Virus record (IMG/VR): IMGVR_UViG_3300013093_000108 | Span: 1-38,808 of that record | Strand: one strand, 5' to 3' | Length of the DNA: 38,808 nt | Source of the DNA: a virus | Shown here: in pieces, positions 9,301 to 22,000 of the stretch | How positions within the stretch are numbered: position 1 is the first letter of the stretch | Layout of the letters: every line of letters starts with the position of its first letter | The notes under the pieces: model-generated | Told to the model about the DNA's origin: nothing | The model's input: the letters and a program-made list of their open reading frames with translations, nothing else | Databases searched by the model: none | Made by a program: the position numbers and the translations under genes

Positions 9301-10040
9301 ATTTTTACGATCCTAGCATCAATGTTATACAGACTTGGTCCGCTACAGAACAGACATATATCCTTAACACAAATTATTTTACCTATCCCGGACGAAGCGG
9401 ATTAAAATTCCAATACCTGCATAACAGTGCTAGGGACCGCAGGATAGATCCAAGTAAAACAAATTTAATTGATATCTATCTATTAACTGGTACATATGAT
9501 ACATTATACAGAGCATGGCTAGCATCGGGGACAGGATCAGAACCATTGCCGCCTACCAGTAATGAGCTAGCCAGTCAATTTGAGCCTATTTTAAATCCTA
9601 TAAAAAGTATCAGCGATGAATTGGTATTCCAGCCTGCTGTTTATAAAGTGTTATTTGGTTCTCAGGCAGAACCAGCACTACAAGGCACATTCAAAGCAGT
9701 ACAGAATTCTACCATATCTAATAGCACAAATAATTTAAAAACAAGAATCTTGAAAGCTATAGAAGATTTCTTTGCCCTTGAAAATTGGAATTTTGGAGAT
9801 ACTTTTAATTTTAGTGAATTGTCTACTTATGTTATGAATGTCATGACACCAGACATTACTAATTTTATTATAGTTCCTGCATCCGGAGGAGCTTTTGGTA
9901 GTCTATATGAAATAACTAGCCAAAGCAATGAAATTTTTATAAATGGTGCCACAGTGGATAATATTGATATTATAGATGCTATTACCGCCAGTCAACTACA
10001 GACGACCGGTAATGTTATAACAAATACGGCTGGAGCATAA
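6303..10040 (+). CDS. 6: Baseplate wedge protein gp6 (enlarged)
   Basis: At 1245 residues this is about twice T4 gp6 (660). The first 130 residues carry the gp6 signature (TLRRSMIAYLQENYPEDFND, then YLALVDLIAFMGQNLSFRVD and ETAQRRDSILNLAKLIGYNP). The last 110 show the gp6 C-terminal domain (LKAIEDFFALENWNFGDTFN, then SLYEITSQSNEIFINGATVD). A baseplate-J-like core with QNRMVTGEDYN lies around residue 425. Between about residues 500 and 1100 is beta-rich material I do not recognise in T4 gp6. gp6 dimers form the inner ring of the baseplate. The start is firm because the next methionine is residue 39 and lies inside the conserved region, but there is no clear ribosome site. It is followed by the giant gene after five bases. 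Confidence 0.9.
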   Translation: MIPSTTNQYLTTEDWTKIYQSFPNAEFQSYDFETLRRSMIAYLQENYPEDFNDYIDSSEYLALVDLIAFMGQNLSFRVDLNARENFLETAQRRDSILNLAKLIGYNPSRNTPANGFLKIVSVSTSDIVLDRNGINLSNASINWNDPTNSNWYEQFITVLNSAMPSGTVFGRPADRNTIGGIDTQQYILNSTNTGVPAYSFSSNINGTSMSFEVVSSLFSGENFIYEQSPRPGNQFSFVYKNDNQGNGSANTGFFAHFRQGILGSANFSVTQPVPDELISINASGTNNSDVWLWQLDANGNYSTLWTQVPNTIGNNVIYNSIASNVKTVYSVLTRDNDQFDLSFADGSFGALPLGNFVVYYRQSNGLNYTIRPDQLSNIAVTIPYTNKNGQACTIKLTLSLQETVSNSLPTESNDDIKLKAPQTYYVQNRMVTGEDYNIAPLTAGTDILKIHSINRTASGISKYFELTDVSGEYSSTNIFATDGMLYKEYKDSTFNFTFVNQNEIIGVLDNQVAPILALPATRNFYLDKYPRIETFGIGAYWTQSTYGVNQSTGYFNVSGSPIAVGAFSGNNLSYLSPGAMVKFAPPQGNFFLPNNKLTTVEDTNTSNYIWAQVISIAGDGSNGGKGSLSDGTGPIIFSEVIPSLAVPYEIIPAFETAIPTAIQSEIVDIVLENRNLGLAFDAISRSWYIITDSNIDFLSPFSLDFQNDISNLGKDNSWFVSFQWTGINYKVRYRTLNYVFESEKQTAFFVDETEKNYDFVNDTVIKDQVIVLAVNETLATSELTVNTSTFLSILTTATAGASSVGSVNPPWPAGQLTINSSWLTNNNLTIGDTYYAVHPYISGGSSIITSVVGNTVNLVNTLTNTIGSGDLVTFLPITINFVTTNTFTPTEISQNISLSKDYPWQIDSAIVESDGYVDPNKVVVSFFDYNDSGQLKDPDAFNNIVQPNSISPQTGYLYNFIFFEYMADGVSYKLADPELFSIYPTPDTVDFNPVDGQLFYFYDPSINVIQTWSATEQTYILNTNYFTYPGRSGLKFQYLHNSARDRRIDPSKTNLIDIYLLTGTYDTLYRAWLASGTGSEPLPPTSNELASQFEPILNPIKSISDELVFQPAVYKVLFGSQAEPALQGTFKAVQNSTISNSTNNLKTRILKAIEDFFALENWNFGDTFNFSELSTYVMNVMTPDITNFIIVPASGGAFGSLYEITSQSNEIFINGATVDNIDIIDAITASQLQTTGNVITNTAGA

Positions 10041-10045
10041 TTAAG

Positions 10046-13000
10046 ATGGTAAGACAAACATCGAATTTATTGCCAGCTTACTATCAGACAGATAAAAATT
10101 ATAAATTCTTAGCTAGCACATTAGATCAATTAATACAAACTCCAGAAATACAGAGACTTAATGGATATATAGGTAGTTTCTTAAGCCCTATGTTTATCCC
10201 ATTAACGGATATTTACATTTCTGATCCTCAACCTTTAAGAAACAATTATCAATTATTGCCTGCATTGGTAATTAGAAATGATGATACCTCTGTCGCTAAA
10301 GCGTATGGATATGATGATCTTATTAACCAATTGAGTTTTTATGGAAGTAATGTAAGTAATCTTAATAGATTATTTAGACCAGACTATTATAGCTATGATC
10401 CTAAAATAGATTGGGATAAATTTGTAAATTATAATCAATATTATTGGTTGCCAACTGGACCTGATACAGTTACGATAACAGGTGCTGAAAAAGAAATTAC
10501 TAGTACATATACTGTTACTGACAGTGAAGATAAAAGTTTCTTTGTATTTTCTCCTGATGGATTGACGATTGATCCATTAGTTACATTATACAGAGGTGTT
10601 ACATATGTTTTTAATGTAGATAGCGATTACAATTTTTATATTAAGACTGGCCCCGAATCAGGACCCAATGATCTATATAATATAGATATTATAAACAATG
10701 GAATCAAAAAAGGACAGATAATCGTAACGGTTACTGATTACACTCCTAACACTTTATATTATACCAGTGATGATGGAAGATTTGCTAGTGGACAGTTTGT
10801 AGTAAAGAGTGTAACTGAAGATAGCTACATTGACATTTCCTCAGAAATACTAGGTAAAGCACAATATACATCAGCCAACGGAATTAAATTTATCAATGGT
10901 TTACAAGTTACTTTTGGTGGTAGTGTATATCCTTCTACATATGCCAAGGGTGTATACATCGTCGAGGGTGTTGGTTCTGCTATATCTTTGGTAGATATAT
11001 ATTCATTGAAAACTCCGGAAGACATAGCTGATCAATATGATGATAATTTTGACGGAGAAGCGTTTGACGATTTTCCTTTTGATGACTTTGAAACTTTACC
11101 TTTAGTTCCAGAATATATTACTATTAATCGTGCCAGCAAGGATCTAAATCCTTGGACCAGATATAATAGATGGTTCCATATTGATGTATTAAAAACTACA
11201 GCGGCAGCCAATGGCCGAGATTTTGTTGCACCGTCGACTGGTATAGCACAACGCCCTATTATTGAATTTAAAGCCAATCTACAACTTTATAATTTTGGAA
11301 GTATAGGTATCCAACCAGTAGATTATATAGACACTATAACCAAAGATGCTTTTTCTCAAGTAGAGAATAGTTCTGGATATTGGATAGATGGCAGTCAGAT
11401 CGAAGAAGGTGATCGAGTTATATTCAATGCTGACCCGGATCCTTTAGTACAAGGTCGAGTATTTCGAGTACATTTTGTAATAGTCGACGATACAAGTAAA
11501 GATCGATATAGAACGGCTAGTCCGATTATTAGCCTTGTTCCTACAGATGATAATATCCCTCCAACCTATGCCTCTGTTGTGGCTAAAAAAGGAAATACAT
11601 ATGGAGGAACCAGTTGGTGGTTTAACGGAACAAAATGGATTGAAGCACAACAACACAAGACGAGAAACGAAGCTCCTTTATTTGATGTAGTAGATTCAAA
11701 TAGAAATAGTTTTAGCGGAAGTAATTATTCAGGAACATTTAAAGGAACAAAAATATTCGGTTATAAAATCGGATCAGGACCAGTTGATTCGGTGTTAGGA
11801 TTTCCATTAAGTTATCAAAGTACAGCATTAGAAAGCACCTATTTGTTTGAAAACTATTTCATGACAGATTCTTTTGTTAATGTAGTTTCTAACGTAGGAA
11901 CGACTATTCCTGTAAGTTCTGGTTATCTAGTTGACTATACTAATACGATTACTAATTATGTCAATGTATGGACTCAGGCCGAACCTTACCAATTGGCCGT
12001 GCAACAATTCCAAGTAGTTTATAATCCAACTAGCAGTATACCAATAACTGTTTTTGATAATCCTAGTACTATAACAGATCTTTCAGCAAATGTTTTTGTA
12101 AACAATGTTAGATATAGTTCGACAGAATATTCTATAACAACATCAACAACGGGTACAGTATCGATTAATTTTACTACTCCCCTGTCTGCATCTGATACTG
12201 GAAATTCTATACTGTTTAATTTATATACTTCTCATGTACCAAATAGTACAGGAGTGTATGAAGTTCCTATAAATTTAACAAACAATCCCTTAAATGGTAC
12301 TATCAATGAATTTACTCTTAGTGAAATAATAGACCATGTTAGAGATATGGCTAACAGAGATCCTGAGTTTGAAGGAAAATTTCCAGGATCTGGAAATTTG
12401 GGGATGTTACCGAACGCTTCAAAATACGGTGCTAGATTTGTAAGTAATAAAAATTCAATAGCGTTCTCACAATATTTTATATCTGATAGAGAACATAATT
12501 TAATTTCTGCTATTAGAAAAGGCGGCGATGATTATAATCAATTTAAATTAAATTTCATCAAAACTATAACATCTATACAAGATTCATTCACTCCAGCAGA
12601 TGCTGTAGATTATGTATTAGATCAATTAAATCAAAATAAAAATACATCGTTTCCATATTTTATGAGCGATATGGTTCCTTACGGGACAAACAAAAAGATG
12701 CGTAGACACACAGTAACTGATCCACGCAATGTCGCTTATCCTATTACTGATGTTTTTGATATAACTAATCTATCAAATAATTCTGTATTAATTTATCTAA
12801 ATGATGTGCAGTTAGTTTATGGATTACATTATACATTTGATTCCCTAGATCCTGCTGTTATAATACAGGCTCCTTTGACTAAAGGAGATGTGATCGTTAT
12901 ATATGAATATCTAAATACCGACGGATGTTATATTCCTCCTACTCCTACAAAATTAGGATTATATCCTAAATTCGTTCCTATGATGATGGTAGACGATTCT

Positions 13001-16000
13001 TATGTAGGCGGTCCTCAAAATGTCATACAAGGACATGATGGTAGTCTGTTGCTAGCCTTCAATGATTATCGAGATGCTATTATTCTAGAATATGAAACAC
13101 GTATCTTTAATAATATTAAAGTTAATTACGATCCTAATTTATTTGATATCAATAGTGTAACTCCCGGAAGATTTAGAAATAATGATTATTCATATTCTGA
13201 AATACAGTTATTGATACAAGACATGTTCATTAAATGGACAGGAATGTATAACGTTACATATGATAAGAATTTAACATACGATATAAACGAGCACAAAACT
13301 TATAATTATAAATCCGCCACAGATTATATATTCGGAGGCAATTTTACCGGTAGTTGGAGAAGTATATACAAATATTATTTTGACACAGATAGACCGGATC
13401 TCTGTCCATGGGAAATGTTAGGATTTTATATCAAACCCGATTGGTGGGATAGCTATTATGGACCATCTCCATATACAGCAGGAAATGCCCAGCTTTGGAC
13501 CGATCTAGAAGAAGGTTATGTAGCACAAGGACCCAGACAGGGATTTAATCCTTTATATGCACGTCCTGGGTTGAGCCAAGTTATTCCTGTTGACGATAGC
13601 GGAAATCTTTTAGATATTAGAGAATGGGGAGGACTAAAATTAAATGATAGTATTCCTAATCAATCTCAAGATTGGGCATTTGGTGATATAGGTCCTGCTG
13701 AAAATGCTTATCGTAGAAGTAGCAATTGGCCTTTCGCTGTACAGATAATCTCTGCATTAGCAAAACCAGCTGATTACGCAAACAAATTATTTGATACAAG
13801 CCGGATGACATTAAATCTAGCAGGTCAATATACATATAGTTCTGCAAATAAATTTGCATCTCCTAGTTCATTATTTTTACAAGGAGATACAGTTAATGGA
13901 AAAACTATTAGGACTTCTGGATACGGAGTATATGTATTAGAAAACGGAACTATAAGGCAAAGCAATTATCTATCATATCTAAAAGATCAATTAGCGAATG
14001 GTAATTTTAATCTGTTTTATAAGGTTGGTGGATTTGTTAATCAGAACCAATTAAACATCAGCGTAGATTCTTATAATTTATCTACACAGAGCGTTACTCC
14101 GTTTTTACCTAACGAAAATTATAGCATATTCTTTAATACAAGTAATCCTGTATTATCGATAGGAATCTCCGGAGTTATAATAATAAAAACTAATGGCAAG
14201 TATCTAATAAAAGGATATGATAAACAGGATTTATATTTTACTATAAATGAACCTCTGCATAATTTAAGAGATACTACTATCACAGTTGGCGGACAATCAG
14301 CGACTTATCTCAATTGGGCATCTGGACAGGCCTATCAAGCCGGTCAGATAGTGTTTTATGAAAATAGTTTTTACAGAGTTAACAGTAACTATGTAAGTTC
14401 TATTTCTTTTGATGCTACCTATAATCAACTATTATCTGGATTACCAACTATAGGTGGAATAACCGTACAAAAATCTGCATCATTTTCGACAGCAGAAACA
14501 AAAATACCTTATGGATCTGTATTTGAAACTGTGCAGGAAGTTTATGATGTGCTACAAGGTTATGGTAATTGGTTAACTACACAGGGTTTTGTGTTCGATG
14601 AATTTAACAATGATTTCGGTCAAGTTATCAATTGGGATTTTACCACATCAGAGTTTATCTATTGGACTACACAGAACTGGGCTAATAACAGCGTTATAAC
14701 ACTGAGTCCTTTTGCAGATACGCTAACTTTTAACTATAAAGAAGGCGTAGTTGATAATTTACTAGATAGTTTTTATGATTATGCCGTATATCAGGCAGAC
14801 GGGACACCATTTCCTGCTAATAATTTTAGTATCGTTCGTTCTTCGGGAATTATATCTATTAAATCAAATTCTACCACACAAGGTATATTTTTTGCTAGAT
14901 TGAATCTTGTACAAAAAGAACACACATTAATATTTGACAACACTACTGTTTTTAATGATGTTATATATGATATAGAATCTGGTTATAGACAGTTAAGGAT
15001 GAAATTACAAGGATTTAAAACCGGAGGTTGGACGGGAGATTTCTTTAGTCCTGGATTTGTTTATGACAACGCTACAGTACAACAATGGACTCCCTATGCC
15101 AGTTATATGCCTGCTGATGTGGTCCGCTATGTAGGAAAATATTATTCTGCCATCGGTAAGATTACAGGATCAGAAACATTTGATTTTACTAAATGGTATG
15201 CCCTTCCGGAAATTCCAAAGGCCCAACTACTACCTAACTTTGATTATAAAATAAATCAATTTGAAGATTTTTATAGCCTAGATATTGAAAATTTTGATGC
15301 TAGCCAACAAAAGATGGCACAACATCTGACAGGATATAGCCCTCGTCCTTATCTCGACAATATATTTTCAGATCAAACCGCACAATATAAATTCTATCAG
15401 GGATATATCAAAGAAAAAGGTACACTCAACGCTTTAACAAAATTAGAAAAAGCCGCTGCCTCTAACATGCTAGGTACGATAGATGTCAATGAAGAATGGG
15501 CATTTAGGATGGGAGCTTATGGTTCATTTAGCAGTTATAATGAATTAGAATTTCCATTACGTGAACATGATTTCATAGAAAATAATCAAGCGATACAATT
15601 TGTGGGGTCCACACCTGTTAACCCTACTCAAACTATTTCTTATATATCATCTAGTGATTTATTAATATCTCCGAAACATTATTCTTCTACACAACCGTTC
15701 GCTACAGTTACCGGTACCTATAAAAATAATACACTATCACTACCATATGCTGGTTATGTAAGGTTAGACGATGCTACCTATACATTTACAAATACCAATG
15801 CGATCCTTGCAATAACAAATAATTCATTATTAAACGATGGAGATAAATTATGGATAGGATTTGATTATGCCAATGATTGGTCTATCTATAGATATACTAG
15901 GACGCATTGTAATGTTATTGGTGCTAACCAGTCAGGTGCTGACATTATTTTTACTACTAATAAACCGCATGGATTGTATATTGGCCAATTAGTTTCCATT

Positions 16001-19000
16001 ACCGAATTGTCTGATACTCTTAATAATGTCTACCAAGTATCTGATATTACTACTCCGTCATCATTTACAGTAGTATCTAATAAGAATGTACCAACGAATT
16101 TAAAAACCAGAGGAGTATTATTTCAGTTTGCTAAATCTAGATTTGATGTAGTTGATGATATAGCAAATATTCCTTTCCCTACTTCTTTAAAAGAAGGTGA
16201 ATTATTTTGGGTAGATGATAATGGACACGGGCTTTGGTCAGTATATAGGAAACAAAATAATTTTAGAGATTATGTTTATCCTGCTCCTAATACCTACGAA
16301 CAATATAAACAACAATACGGGTATAAAATAACCAAACGTGCTAGTAGCACAACTGTTATCGTTTCTGCAGCCGGATATTATGATCCTACGGCAGGGTATG
16401 GAAGACTATTTGTCTATGAAGCTGATCCTGCCACAGGTGCTCTTTCACCGATCAACAATTACGGATTAAACACAAAATTAGATCAATACAGGCCTACGTC
16501 AGATCCTACTCCATTCGGGGATGTGGTATTTTATGACGACACTGATGATTTAATTTTTGCGGCAGCTAGTGCAGGAACTACCGGAACTGCTATCACAGAC
16601 ATCAATCCTTCTACTGGAATTTATAGCACTGATTTTACAAATGATATTATTAATTGCGGTCTAGTAAAAATAGCAGAACCTAACCGATTAGGAACAGCCT
16701 CATTAGAACTAGAAGCTGTAACATTACAGGTGTTATATAATCCGGGACATCCTGTAGCAGGTTCTTATTTTGGTTCTAGTATATATGTACAGGGAATACA
16801 AGGAAATAAAACTGTACTAATCGGTGCACCAGGAAAACTTAATAGTACGGTTACATCAGGAACGGTATATGTCTACAATCTTTCTATAAGTGAGAGTGCC
16901 AATACCTATGGACCTTTTACAGGAACAGTTTATGGATCTGGATCAGGTGCTAGTTTTAATATTACTATTTCTAATAGAGGGTATACAGCAAGTGTTATCA
17001 ATAGCGGAACAGGATACACTACCGCAAGTGTTATAGTCATAACAGGCGATCAGCTCGGCGGTATATCTCACGAAAATGATGTATTCTTGCACGTTAATTC
17101 AGCTACATCTAACGGTTCTATTGTAAATCTAGCACCTATATCTACAAATTTTGTAGCCGCATATAGGTCGATGGAGGTAGTTAATAATAACTCTATATAC
17201 CCACCTAGTTATATTACTACTGCTACTGGTTCTCAATTTGGTTATAAGATATCGGGTAGCAGAGACGGAAGTGTAGTCGCTATATCTGCTCCGGGCTATG
17301 ATTATAATAGAGGAATAGTATTCATTTATAAAAATATAAATGGAGTCTATCAGATGTGCCAGACGATAGATCCGTCTTCGCTAGCTGTTAATTCAAATTA
17401 TAATAATTCTAGTAAAAAAGGAGATCGGTTCGGTAATGATCTTGCTATCAATGAAGATGGAACATACTTATTTGTAACAGCAGATAGGATGAGCGACGGA
17501 GTTACTGAAGCCGGTAAAGTGGGTGTTTACACATGGAATGGATCTACATTTGATTTTGCTCAATTGTTAGATAATCCTGCTATTTCAAATATCAATTTTG
17601 GAAATTCTATAAGCGTAAATCCAGATGCTTCGACTATTGTAGTGACCGGTCAGGGTGCTCCTTTCTTCAATGATGTTACATTTGATCAGAATAAAACTAC
17701 ATTTGATAACCACTCAACTAATTTTGGAGATATAATAACTGGATCAGGTAGTGCTTATGTATATGAGAGATACAATAAGAAATTTATATATAACCAGGAA
17801 TTACTAGATACCAGCGTTAACAAAGGTGGTAACTATGGATATAGTGCAGTTATTGATGACGCATTGATATATGTGGGTAATCCAGATATTACTTCTGGAT
17901 TAGAAGGTTCTGTACATCTATGGAATAAACAAGATACTACCGCAGTCGGTTTAGGCGAATATAGAGTAGAAGAACCGTTAGTAGATTTAGATCTAATAGA
18001 TAAATCATTTACGATCGATACACTAAAAGGTCAAGTATTAGACTACTTAGACATAATTGATCCTATCAAAGGTAGGATCGCCGGCGTTGCTGAACAAGAA
18101 ATAACTTATAGAAATAATTCTGATCCTGCTATATATGACACAGGACCTAACGTGGTTGTAGATTCTACTAAATCGTGGAAAGACGAACACGTTGGTGAAA
18201 TATGGTGGGATATATCTACTGTAAAATATGTTTGGTATGAACAAGGTGACATATTATATAGAAAAAATGCCTGGGGGTTAACATTCCCTGGATCGACAAT
18301 AGATATTTACGAATGGGTTGAAAGTACCTACCAGCCCAGTACTTGGGCATCATTGGCAGATACTCCTGCCGGACTAACACAAGGAATAAGTGGACAACCA
18401 AAATTTCCTGATAATTCGGTATACTCAACAAAACAGTTGTATGATAAGAGTACAGGACAATTTACAACCTACTATTATTACTGGGTAAAAAATAGTACAG
18501 TGGTTCCAAGCAACACAACACGTAGGATGTCATCTAATGATGTATCTAAATTAATATATAATCCCGAGTCATACGGTGCAGAATATATATCAATTACTGG
18601 ACCTGACTCTATTAATGTAACAAATTATGGCTCTCATCTAATAGCTGATAGAATAAGCCTTAACATAGGATATGATTCATTTAAGACTAATATAAACAGG
18701 CATACTGAGTGGGCAATTATACAAGAAAACAGTGAAAATAGTATGCCCACGTCTGCACTTAATCAGAAATTAATTGACAGTCTATTGGGACACGATACAC
18801 TAGGCAATCCAGTTCCTGATCCTAATTTAACATTTAGGCAATCATACGGTATTGAGATAAGGCCAAGACAGAGCATGTTTGTTAACAGATTATCTGCTCT
18901 AAGAAATGTCATAAGTTTTGCTAATGATACATTACTTAAATTAAGAACCAAAGGATTTGTAAACTTTGATATTCTTAATAGCAAAGAAGAAATACCAAAT

Positions 19001-22000
19001 ATTATAACAGGACTATATGATCAGGTAGTTGAGGATATCGTATATAGAGATATAGTAATGACAGACCATCTAAGACAGGCACAGATTTCTTGTACTGTTA
19101 TAAATGGCAAGATCGATTCTATAACTATAGATGATCCCGGCTATGGATATATGACTGCACCTACAGTTACTGTAGGCGATGGATTAAATTCTGTTATTTT
19201 ACAAACATCAATTGATGGTAATGGACGTATAAATTTTGTTGAGATAATAAATCCCGGATCTGGGTTTGTTACTGCACCGACGATAACTGTAAGACCTTAT
19301 ACCGTAATATTATTAGTGGATCCAGAATTTAATAATAAATGGAGCGAGTATCAATGGGTAAACAGTAGTTGGGTGAGAATACATACACAGACATTTGATA
19401 CCACGAAATATTGGAAATATGTAGATTGGGTAGATCCTACTTATAATCCATTGAAACCTATTTCTTATTCTGTAGGACAGGTCTATGAAGTCGTAGAACA
19501 AGAATCATCTCTTAGCACAGGTGACTATGTTAAAGTTTTAAATGGCGGTGATGGAAATTATATTATCTTAAGAAAAACAGCGGCAGGAACATCGGGCACA
19601 TTTGATAACGATTTTGATATCATTTATAGCCAAAACGGAACTATACAGATATTAGAAGGTGCGTGGAATGTAACTACAGATGATTATGGATATGATCAAG
19701 TTATTCCTTTTGATGAAACATTGTTTGATCAAAATGCTGATATAGAATTAAGTAATATATTAACAGCATTGAAACAAGATTTATTCTCTGGCGTTAATAG
19801 ACTATACTGGAATCAATTCTTTTTCGCCGCAGTAAGATATGCAATTACAGAACAGCCATTATTAGATTGGGCTTTTAAGACCAGTTTTATCAATGTTACT
19901 AATAAAGCAGGTGTGTTAGATCAGAGAATTAATTATAGATACCAAGACCCTACATGGTACCAAGATTATTTGAATGAAATTAAACCTTATCATACACAGA
20001 TAAGGAATTATCAGGTTAATTATCAAATAGGTCAAAACAATAGTACTCCTTGGGAGCCTACACAGACATTTACTAGCGATTTTGATTTACCTGCTTATTT
20101 TAATACAGCATTGAATACATTTACAGTAGTAACAATATCTAGTTCTTTACTATCTCAATATCCTTATAAATCATGGATTGATAATTATACATCTAGTATT
20201 GAAAAGATCATATTAGAGACTCCGGGTTCGGATTATAAAACAACTCCTATAGTTACGATCGTATCGGCTCCGGGAGATACAGGTGCTGGTGCTACTGCAC
20301 AGGCATACATATCTAATGGTAAATTATCATTTATACAATTAACAAATCCTGGATCGGGATATTTTATAACACCTACAGTTGTAATATCAGGGGGCGGCAA
20401 TTTAAATCTTACAACCGCTACTGCGTATGCTCAACTTACCGGAAGCCTAGTAAGAAGTAACTTTATTAGGATGAAATTTGATAGAATAACAGCTACTAGA
20501 GAACTTGGTAATACAACTGCGGCTATTACAACCACAACTAATGGAACAAACAATGTATTTGATTTACAGTGGGCATCTAGCCCATTAAAGAACGATACAA
20601 AACTTACACTCGACGGATTACCTGTTCTTAAATCTACCTATACGATAACAAACTATACAAAGGTAATAACAGGTAATGGTACAGATTATACTAAATGGTA
20701 TAGTAAGGTAACTTTAAATTTTGTTCCTAAAAAGGACCAAGTATTAACTATATCCTATAAAAAGAATATAGAATTATATAATGCTGTGGAACGCATAGAA
20801 GATTATTATAGTCCGACAGTTGGTATGTTAGGAACAGACACAGCACAATTGATGTATGGAATAGAATACCCTGGAATTACTGTACAGGGATTACCGTTCA
20901 ATGTTAATCTAGGATTCGGTGATTTTGTCTTTGGTGGTGCTGATTGGGATGATCCAACTGCAAATATAGATACTGAAATTGACGGTGGTAATCTTACCAC
21001 AGCAACTAATGGTCAATTCTTGACTGCACTTGGATATAGGCCAAGTGATATCGTCCTAGATGGGGACGGTTTTGTAACTCCATATACTAGTTATGCACCT
21101 GAAGAATGCGTACCTGGTCAGATGCAAGATACATTATCTATGAATGTGTTTACTAGATCTCCAGAAGGGTCACCTGTAATTGTATCTCAAAGTATATTAA
21201 TAACTTCTACAACATCTAATACTACTGCTAATTTAACATTTGAACCTCCTTCGATTGATTCTGTTTTAGTATCATTTAATAATACATACTTACACTATGG
21301 AATTGATTATGAAATTGATCTTGTTAATACTACATTAACGATCAATACACAAACAACAACTGGAGTGGCATCGATCACAGTAGTAGGAGTTGGCGGCACT
21401 GAACTATATGGTTCTACTTTTGTTACAACTACTTCTAATGTAATCAGTTTTAATAGTAGAAATTTATATAATGAAGTCGGAAGTGTATATGTAACAGTGA
21501 ATGGTCGGACGATTAACGAAAATACCGGAACTCTATACTATACATTTGTTGAGCAATCTGATCTAACAGGAAAGATAACTGTATATGGAATGCCTGAGGG
21601 TACAAATACAGTTCAGGCTTGGTATTTTGAACCTAGCTACAAGGCTTATAGTGAACTAAAACAACAGGTTATACAAGTAGAAACTACATCATCAGTGTTC
21701 AATCTTATACAAGTTCCAGGAATATTGGGACCATTTGAAGATCAAACTATAGTGACAGTAAATGGATCTAGACTAGTTCCTCCTAATACCACATACTATC
21801 AGGTTGAAAATAACCAAACTACATTTATTATACATCCTAATGAAGATAGTGCATCAGGTGCATATTCTTTAAATGCTTTAAAAGTATATCAAAATGGTAT
21901 AAAATTAAATAATCTTAAAGATTTTATATTAGATCAACCTGCAAATAGTATTGTATTCAATACAGGGTTCCTATCTAATGGCGATGTATTAGCTATAGAA

